A DNA stretch of 14,287 nt from Actinomycetota bacterium. Its GTDB lineage: Bacteria > Actinomycetota > Thermoleophilia > Gaiellales > F1-60-MAGs149. The position numbers were made by a program, and so were the translations under genes. Each line of letters starts with the position of its first letter. The stretch's first letter is position 1. Location: NCBI GenBank assembly GCA_947481755.1, contig CANKHS010000019.1, positions 1 through 14,287 of the forward strand, written 5' to 3'. Shown one piece after another: positions 1 through 9,300 of this stretch. The notes beneath the pieces are model-generated. The model did not search any database, was not told the DNA's origin, and saw nothing but the letters and a program-made list of their open reading frames with translations.

Positions 1-323
1 GTCAGGGCGGGACGCAGACGCCGAGTACGACGCAGTACGGCGGGTATGGTGGTTCGCAGACGGCGGGTGGTTTGGGTGGTGTGTGGCCGTCGTACTCCAC
101 TGGCTCGACGGGCGCACAGCCGGCGGGCGGTGCGGGTGTCAGCACGCTGAACAGCGGCGGCGGTGGTGGCGGTTACTGGGGTGGCGGCGGCGGCTCGCAT
201 AACGGCGCTGGCGGCGGCTCGTCCTACACGGCATCGAACATCGCCAACGTCACGCACACGCAGGGCTACTCGACGGCGGTCATCAGCCCGACGGGCAACG
301 GCAAGCTCACGCTGACCTGGCAG
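1..323 (+). other. End of glycine-rich domain of the giant protein
   Basis: This stretch encodes runs of glycine interrupted by Tyr/Trp (GGGGGGYWGGGGG), then GAGGGSSYT, and ends in a short beta-rich closing segment (GNGKLTLTW). Bacterial glycine-rich domains near the N-terminus of large secreted Ig-repeat proteins typically end this way, so the missing 5' part probably holds the rest of this domain and a signal peptide. The GGC/GGT tracts around 158-200 are low-complexity DNA and could be prone to slippage or assembly error. Confidence 0.7.
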
Positions 324-3300
324 ATCGATACCACGGCACCGACCGTCACGGGCATCACCTCGTCTGCGGTCGACGGCACGTACCTACTCGGTGCGGTCAT
401 CCCGGTCAAGGTGCAGTTCTCCGAGGGCGTGGTCGTCACCGGCACGCCGACACTGCAGGTCAATGCCGGTTCGGTTGCCTCGCCGCGGCTCGTGACGCTC
501 ACGTACGTCAGTGGCTCGGGCGGCTCGGACCTCACGTTCACCTACACCGTCGGGACGGGCGACAACACGGCTGCGCTCGACATCGCGAGCACGACGGCGC
601 TGGCGCTGGCCGGCGGCACGATCAGGGACGGCGCGGCCAACAGCGCAGTGCTCACGCTGCCCGCGCCGGGCGCCGCCGGCTCGCTCGCCGCCAACCGCAC
701 GCTTCGCATCGACGCCGTCGCTCCGAATGTGCCGGCCAACGCGGCCATCCGCGGCGCCGGTAACGCCGCCACGCTGTCGTGGACGGCCAGCGGCGACCCG
801 GACATCGCCTCCTACCGCATCTACAAGGGCACGGCCGCGAACCCGACTACGCAGTACGCCTCGGTGCCGCACCCGGGCACGACGTATACCGATCGCCCGT
901 TGCCGCGCGGCATCACGCTCTGCTACCGCATCAAGGCGATCGACACCGCGGGCAACGAGAGCGCCTACTCCTCCGACCTCTGTTACACCGTGCCCAACGG
1001 CGGCCCGAGCGAACCGACCGTCGTCGCCGCGGCTACGTCGTCGACGAAGAAGCCGCTCATCACGGGCACGTCCGATCCGGGCACGACGGTCGCCATCTAC
1101 GACGGTGCCTCGCTGCTCCAGGCCGGCATCACCGTGGACGGCAATGGCAATTGGTCGTGGCGTCCGTCCACCGATCTCACCACCGGCTTCCACGAGTACA
1201 GCGCGGTCGCCACGGAGATCTCGACGAGCATCGGCAGCTCGCAGTCGCCCGGTGTTGTGCAGGAGATCATCAGCGGTGACGTCACTCCGCCGACTCTCAC
1301 GAGCATCACGACCACGACGCCGACCGGCACCTACCGCGCCGGCACGGTGATCCCGCTGGCCGTCAAGTTCAGCGAGGCGATGGATGTTGACACAACCCGT
1401 GGCACGCCAAGCATCGCGCTCAACCTCGGTGGTACCACCGTCTACGCGCCGTACACCTCGGGCCTCAGCACCGACACGCTGGTCTTCAACTACACCGTCG
1501 TCTCGCCGAACACAACGAGCGCGCTCGACTACGCCTCGACGACAGCACTGCAGCTGAACGGCGGCGCGATCACCGACCTCGCGGGCAACGCTGCTGTCAG
1601 CCTCGCGCTGCCGGCGCCGGGCGCGGCCGGCTCGATTGCCGGTACGAAGACGATCGCGATCGACACGACCGCGCCGACGGTCTCGACCTTCACCTGCCCG
1701 ACCAGCACGCGCACCGCCAGCATCAGCTGCTCGTTGCTCCTCAGCGAGTCGGTCTCGGGTGTGACCGCCTCCGCCTTCACGGTCGGCGGTACCTCGACGG
1801 GCTGGACGGTCGACGCGGTCAGCGGCGCCGGCGCCGGGCCGTACACCGTCACCCTAAGCGCTCCGACGGCGGTCGACGGGACGCTCACCCTGCAGCTCGA
1901 CGGCAGCCTCGTGGCGGACCTCGCGGGCAACGTCGTGAGCGGTACGCCGACGCCGACCACCGGCGCGGTCGCGGTCGACGGTACGGCGCCGACGGTCACC
2001 TCGTTCACCGGCCCATCGACCCCAACGAACGGGACCAGTAAGGCCTGGACGCTGACGCTGTCTGAGGCCGTATCGGGTCTGACGGCGGCGGACTTCAGCG
2101 TCGGTGGCACCGCCACGGGCTGGACCGTCGCGAGCGTCAGCGGCAGTGGCCCGTACACCGTCACGCTGACGGGCACCTCGCCCGCCGACGGCACCCTCTA
2201 TCCGATCCTCGCCGCGGGCGGCGTGGCCGATGCCGTCGGCAACACGGCACCGGCTGCGGCGACGAACGGCGCCACGATCACGCTTGATAACACTGCGCCG
2301 ACCGCCACCGCCTTCACGGCCACGTCTCCGACCAAGTCGACGACGATCACGTACTCGCTCACGCTCAGCGAGGCGGTCACGGGCCTGACGACGAGCAGTT
2401 TCGCCGTCGGTGGCACGGCCACTGGCTGGAGCGTCACGGGGCTGTCCGGCACAGGCACCGGGCCGTACACCGTGACGGTCTCGGGTGCCTTGACGACCGC
2501 CGGCACGGTGCTGCTGTCGATCACCGGCGGCGCACTGGCCGATGCAGCAGCCAATGCGAACGCGACGATCTCGGCGAATGCCGTCACGGTCGACCGCACG
2601 GCGCCGACCGTCACCCTGGTGCCCGCGGTCACGCTGACGAACGGCACGAGCATCGCCTACACCGCGACGTTCAGCGAGGCCGTCACGGGCCTGAGCGCCG
2701 GTAAGCTCGCGTTCAGCGGCACCTCCACCGGCTGGGCCATTGGCTCCGTCACCGGCTCGGGCACGACGTACACGATCAACGCCGTCGGCCCGGCATCGCC
2801 CGACGGTACGGTCATCCTCACGCTCGCCCAAAATGCCGTGGTCGACACCGCCGCCAATGCCGGCCCGGCAGCCGCAACGGCGGCAACGACGGTGACCGTC
2901 GATCGCAGTGCGCCGACGGTGTCCTCGTTCGCACCGACGACCGCGACGCCGACGAACGCCACGAGCCTGTCGTACAGCCTCACCTTCTCCGGAGCGGCCA
3001 CCGGTCTGACTGCCGCCGACTTCGCGCTGACGGGCACCTCGACGGGCTGGACGGTCGGCACGCCCACGGGCTCCGGAGCGGGCCCGTACACGATCCCCGT
3101 CACGGCCTCGAGCCCGACCAACGGCACCGTCATCCTGACGCTGGCAGCCGATGCCGTCGTCGATGCTGCGACCAACACGGGTCCCGCCACGGCTCAAGTC
3201 GCCTCGACGATCACGATCGACCGCACCGCGCCGACCGTTACCGCCTTTGCCCCGGGCACGACGTCGCCGAGTAACAGCGGCACGGCCACGTTCTCCGTCA

Positions 3301-6300
3301 CCTTCAGCAAGGCCGTCACAGGCATTACGACGAGCGACTTCTCGGTCCTGACCGCGACGGGCTGGACCGTCGCATCGGTCGCCGGCACCGGTGCCGGCCC
3401 GTACGTCGTAACGCTCACCAACGGCACGCCGACCGACACCACGCTCGGACTGCGCCTCGCCGCCGGCGCCGGTGCCGACAGCGCGGGCAACACCGTGCCG
3501 GCTGCCAACGCCGACGCGTCCTCAACGATCACGATCGACGTGACACCGTCGTCGTCAACGCCGTCGATCACGACCGGTCCGGCCGCTGCCATCAACACCG
3601 CGTCCACGACCATCGCCTTCGCGGGCGCGGGTGTGGGCGAGACATACGCGTGCCGCATCGACGGCGCCGCCTACGCGGCGTGCACGAGCCCGCAGACCTA
3701 CACCGGTTTGACCGAGGCCAGCCACACCTTCGACGTCACCATCGTGGATCCCGCGGGCAACGCCACCTTGCCGGCTAGCCGTACCTTCACCGTCGACACC
3801 ACGGCCCCCACCACTACCGTCGCAATTCCGACGAAGCCCGCCGATCCCGACAGCGACTCGACCCCGACGTTCGCCTTCACCGGTGCTGCGGGTGGCGAGA
3901 CCTACCAGTGCCAGCTCAACAGCGGCGCCTGGGCAAGCTGCGCCACGCCATACACGGTGGCGCCGGCACTGACCGAGGGCGTCTACACCTTGCGCGTCCG
4001 CACCGAAGATGCCGCGGGCAATACGGGCAGCGCCACCGCCTACACCTGGACGCTCGACCTGACCGCGCCGTCGTCCGCGCCCACGATCTTGACGAGCCCG
4101 GCGAACCCCAGCGCTGTTGCGACGGGCACCTTCACGTTCGGCGGCGCGGTTACCGGCGAAACGTACGAGTGCCGTGTCGACAGCGGTGCCTGGACGGCCT
4201 GCACCTCGCCGCTCACGACCGCGTCGCTGGCCGACGGTTCGCACTCCTTCGCCGTGCACCTGCGCGACGGCGCCGGCAACACCGGACCGGCCGCCATCTC
4301 CTCGTGGACCATTGATACGACGGCGCCGACCAGCACGGCCACGATCACCTCTGGCCCGTCCGTCTCGGCGACGACGTCCACGGCGACCTTCGGCCTGGCT
4401 GGCGCGATCTCCGGTGAGGGCTACCAGTGCCGCATCGACGGTGGCGCCTGGACAACCTGCACGACGCCGTGGCAGCTGACGGGCCTCGCCGACGGCAGCC
4501 ATTCGTTCGATGTCCGCACCGCTGACGCGGCGGGCAATGGCGGCCCGACCACCAGTCGCGTCTGGCTGATCGACACCATCGCGCCGAGTGGCACGCCGGT
4601 GATCGGCGGGCGCCCGAGCGATCCGACGGCGCAGACGACGGCATCGTTGACATTGACGGGTGCGGCAGCCGGTGAGACGTACGCCTGCTCGGTTGATGGT
4701 GCGGCCTTCGCCGCCTGCACGTCGCCGCTGGCTTTGACGGGGCTCACCGACGGTGGACACGCCGTGCGTGTGCACCTCACCGACGCCGCGGGCAACGTTG
4801 GCCCGAACGCCTCGGTCGCCTGGACCGTCGACGCGACGGCCCCGACGACCGCACCAGCCGTCAGCGGCCTGCCGACCGGCTCGACGACCGGCACGTCTGC
4901 GTCCTTCACGATCACGGGCGAGGCGGGGACCACGCCTGAGTGCCGCCTCGATGGCGGTGCGTGGGGTCCGTGCGTGAGCCCGCTGACCGGTCTGACCGAC
5001 GGCACCCACACCCTCGAGGTACGCAGCGTTGACACTGCGGGCAACCGCGGCCCGATCTCAAGCACCGTCTGGACGGTCGATACGGCCATCCCGGCGTCAC
5101 CGACGCCGGGCGCCATGCCGCCGGCCACCTCCGACACGTCGACCCAGTTCACCTTCACCGGTGAGCCGTCTGCGACCTTTACCTGCCGCATCCGCTCCGT
5201 CACCGGTCCGAGTGCTCCGCATACGACCATCTCGGTCATCTCCGGCTGGGACTACCGTGCCTGCAGCAGCCCCGTCACCAGCCCGACGCTCGGCAACGGT
5301 ACGTACGCGCTCGACCTGCGCCAGACCGACGCGGCCGGGAACGCCAGCCCCGACCAGACCATCTACTGGACGATCGACACCAACGCACCGGCTTCTGTCG
5401 ACGTGACGAACATCCCCGCGAGCCCGACCACCGCACGCACGGCCGCGCCCGTACTTCACCTCACGCCCGACGACGGCGCCACCGCGACCGTCTACACGCT
5501 GGAGTGCAAGATCGACAATGGCTCGTGGCTGCTCGCCGACGGGTCGAACACGACGACGTGCCCCGTCTCGGGCTCCGCTCCGACGTACACGCTGTCGCTC
5601 AGCGGCCTCGCCGAAGGTGACCACAGTGTCTCCGTGCGTCAGCTGAAGAAGGTCGGCAGCAGCGCGCCGACGGTCAGTGACATCACGCAGATCGTCTGGA
5701 CCGTCGACGTCACCGCGCCTGCCGCACCGGGGATCGCCACTCAGCCGGCGAGCCCGACGAATCAGACTTCGGCGGCATTCACCTTCACCAAGGAGGCCGG
5801 CTCCACGCTCCAGTGCCAGCTCGACGGTGGCGCCTGGGCGCCGTGCGCCTCGCCCTACACGGGCCTGGCGTCGGGCAGCCACACGCTCGTGACGCGCGCC
5901 GTTGATACCGCGGGGAACGTCAGCGGCACGACGAGCGTCACGTGGACGGTCGACCTCGTGCCGCCCGGCGCCGTCACGGTCACCGGCAGCCCCGCGGCCG
6001 TCAACGCGCAGACGACGGCCACGGTCTCCTTCAACCTCACGGGCGATGCCGTGGCGACGGAGTGCAAGCTTGACTCCGGCGCGTGGGTGGCATGCACCAG
6101 CCCGTTCGCGACGGGCACGCTCGGCGAGGGCTCGCACACCGTGCAGATTCGCCAGCTCGACGCCGCGGGCAATGTCGGCACGCCGACCTCGACCACGTGG
6201 ATCGTCGACCTTGCGCCGCCCACCTCGGCGCCGGTGATCGCCTCGGGGCCGTCTGGCTTCGTGACTGCCGGCCAGTCGGCGTTCGCCTTCCTCGGCGCAG

Positions 6301-9300
6301 CCGGTGACGAGACGTACCAGTGCCGCCTCGACAGTGGCGCGTGGACCGCATGCCTCGCGTCGTACACGACGCCGCTGCTCGCCGACGGCTCGCACACGCT
6401 CGACGTCCGCCTCGTGGATGCCGCGGCAAACGTTGGCCCGACGGCCTCGCGCACCTGGACGATCGACACGACGGCCCCGACGACCGCACCGACGATGTCG
6501 ACGACGCCGTCGAACCCGAACAACGACTCCACGCCGACCTTCGCCTTCTCCGGCGCCGGGGCAGGGGAGACCTACCAGTGCCGCACCGATGCCGGCGCGT
6601 GGGTCACTTGCACCTCGCCGATCACGCTGCCGAGCCTCGGTGAGGGCACGCATACCTTCTGGGTGCGCGTGATCGACGGAGCGGGCAACACGGGTCCGGC
6701 CACTTCGACCACGTGGACGGTCGATACGACCGCGCCGACCACGCTGCCGACGATCGTCAGCGGACCGAGCGCAAACACCAACCAGGCCACTGCCAACTTC
6801 TCGTTTGCTGGCGCCGTCGGCGGTGAGACCTACGTCTGCAGCCTCGATGGCGGTGCGTATGCGGCCTGCACCAGCCCGCGCTCGCTCACCTCTTTGGCCG
6901 ACGGTGCCCACACGTTCCGTGTGGCGCTCGTCGATGCCGCGGGCAACCAGGGCCCGGCGGCGTCGCAGACGTGGACGATCGGTACGTCGGCACCGACCGC
7001 ACTGCCGACCGTGACGCCGAGCCAGGGCGGCACCACCAACGACACGACGCCGTCGTTCGCGCTCTCGGGCGGCGTCGCGGGTGGCACCTTCGAGTGTCGC
7101 GTCGACGGCGGTGCCTGGACCACGTGCGTCAACCCGTACACCGTCAGCCCGGCGCTCGCACCCGGCACGCACACGATCGAGACGCGCATCGTCGACGCCT
7201 TCGGCAATGCCGGTGCGGCGACGTCGACGACGGTCGTGATCGACACGACGCCGCCCGCGGCTCCGACCGCCTCGACGCCGCCGGCCAGCCCGACCAATCA
7301 GACCACCGCTAGCATCGGCATCACCGGTGAGGTGGGCGCGACGTTTGAGTGCAAGCTCGACTCTGGTGCCTGGGTGGCCTGCAGCAACCCGGCCGCCCTG
7401 ACCGGCTTGGCCGATGGTCCACACACGCTCGAGCTGCGCCAGATCGACAGCGCCGGCAACACCGGCCCGACAACCACTGTCTCGTGGACCGTCGACACCG
7501 CAGCGCCGTCGCCGGCACCGACCATCACGGGCACGCCGATCAGCCCCGCCTCGACGAACGCAGCCACGCTCGCCTTCGCAGCCACCGAGGCCGGCTCGAC
7601 CCTCGAGTGCTCGATCGACGGCGCCACCTACACGACGTGCACGAGCCCGCTGTCGCTGACCGGCCTGAGCGAGGGCGGCCATGTCGTCAAGATCCGCGAG
7701 GTCGATGCCGCTGGCAACGTCGGCGCCAGCTCGACCGCCAGCTGGATCGTCGACACCACGCCGCCGAACAATCCGCCTACGGTCATGGGCGTGCCAACGG
7801 GCGTCACAGCGTCCGGTGCGCTCAGCGCGACGTTTACGGGTGATGCGGGCAACGGCTTCCAGTGCAAGCTCGACTTCGGCGGCTGGGGTACCTGCACCAG
7901 CCCGTTCAGCACGTCGGGCCTCGCCGATGGTCAGCACACGCTGTCTGTGCGGCAGATCGACGCCGCCGGCAATGCCGGACCGAGCGTGTCGAGCATGTGG
8001 ACGGTCGACAGCACGGCACCGACGGCGCCGCCGCTCACCGGCACACCACCGGCCCTCACCTCGAACACGCAGCCGGTCTTTACCTTCACCGGCGACGGCG
8101 ATACGACGTTCGAGTGCTCGCTCGACGGTACGACCTGGACCACCTGCTCGAGCCCCGTGCAGGTGGCTCCGGCGCTCGCCGACGGCAGCTACACCTTCAG
8201 CACGCGTCAGGTCGATGCGGCCGGCAACCACGGCCCGGTCAGCTCGTTCGCCTTCACGGTCTCGGCAACGGCACCGCCCGAGGTATTGATTGACAACATC
8301 CCGGGCAGCCCGACCGGCGAGACGACCGCCGATATCTTCCTCACGGGGGAGCCGGGTGCCACGATCGAGTGCGCCGTCGATGGTGGAGTCTGGACCCCGT
8401 GCAGGAGCCCACTGTCACTCATCGGCCTCGGCGAGGGCGCGCACGAGGTGCTTGTCCGCCAGCAGAGCGCCGCCATTCCGCCGGTCCAAAGCGCCGAGAC
8501 CGCGATCCGCTGGCTCGTCGATCTGACGCCGCCGCCTGCGCCTGCCATCTCCGGTCGACCCGCCGATCCGACGACGTCGCGGAGCGCCACGTTCAACGTG
8601 ACCACCGCGCCCGACACGACGCTCGAGTGCCAGCTGACGCCAGGCGCGACGTGGGCGCCGTGTACGCCGCCGCTCACCTTTGCGTCGCTGGTCGACGGGA
8701 CCTACACGTTCCAGACGCGCTCGATTGACAGCGCCGGCAACATCAGTTCTCCGACCAGCAGCACGTGGACGGTCGACAACGTGCCGCCGACCGGGACGGC
8801 CGTAGTCGCGAGCGGTCCCGCCGCTCAGACCGCTTCGTCGGTCGCGACGTTCCAGTTCTCGTACGGCGCCGACGGCACGGGTGCGCTCTGCAGTCTCGAC
8901 GGCGCTGCCTTCGCGCCGTGTGCCACGCCGGTCACGATTCCGCATGTCGATGAGGGCTCGCATACGTTCCGCATCAAGCCCGTCGATGCAGCCGGCAACG
9001 TGGGTGCCAACATCACCACGTACACGTGGGACGTCTTCATCCCTACGACGCCGCCGCCTGGCCCGGTTGGGATCACCATCGACGGTGGGGCCACCTGGAT
9101 CGCGTCGAGCTCGGCGGTGATCGACATCATCTGGCCCGCTGGTACGCGCTTCATCGAGCTATCAAACGACGCTGGCTTCGCCACGGTTACGCGTCATGCG
9201 ATTACGACGCAGCTGGCATGGGATCTACTGCCTGGCAGCGGCCAGCGCACCGTCTACGCGCGCTTCCTCGATGTCGCGGCGGCACAGATCTCGACGTCGC

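Noticed and set aside
158..200. GGC/GGT-rich tract as a possible phase-variation switch
   Set aside because: The tract mixes GGC, GGT and other codons and is not a pure homopolymer or short tandem repeat, so slippage switching is not supported.
1854..3197. Minus-strand open reading frame of 447 codons opposite the TGW repeats
   Set aside because: It has the same shadow character: Arg-rich and low-complexity, no start context, and entirely inside a convincing plus-strand gene.
3555..5009. Minus-strand open reading frame of 484 codons
   Set aside because: This is a shadow of the Cys-pair repeats with Arg/Gly-rich composition and no recognisable domain.
5097..8231. Open reading frame of 1,044 codons on the minus strand opposite the repeat array
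   Set aside because: It is a mirror of the strongly biased codon positions in the high-GC repeats. The translation is Arg/Gly/Ala-rich with repeating RAGVA- and RR-type text and no domain, and the plus-strand frame is clearly a coherent repeat protein.
3537..9029. Regular spacing of about 258 bp considered as a CRISPR-like or non-coding satellite array
   Set aside because: The period is a whole number of codons, the frame is open throughout, and conservation is at the protein level. It is a coding repeat array.
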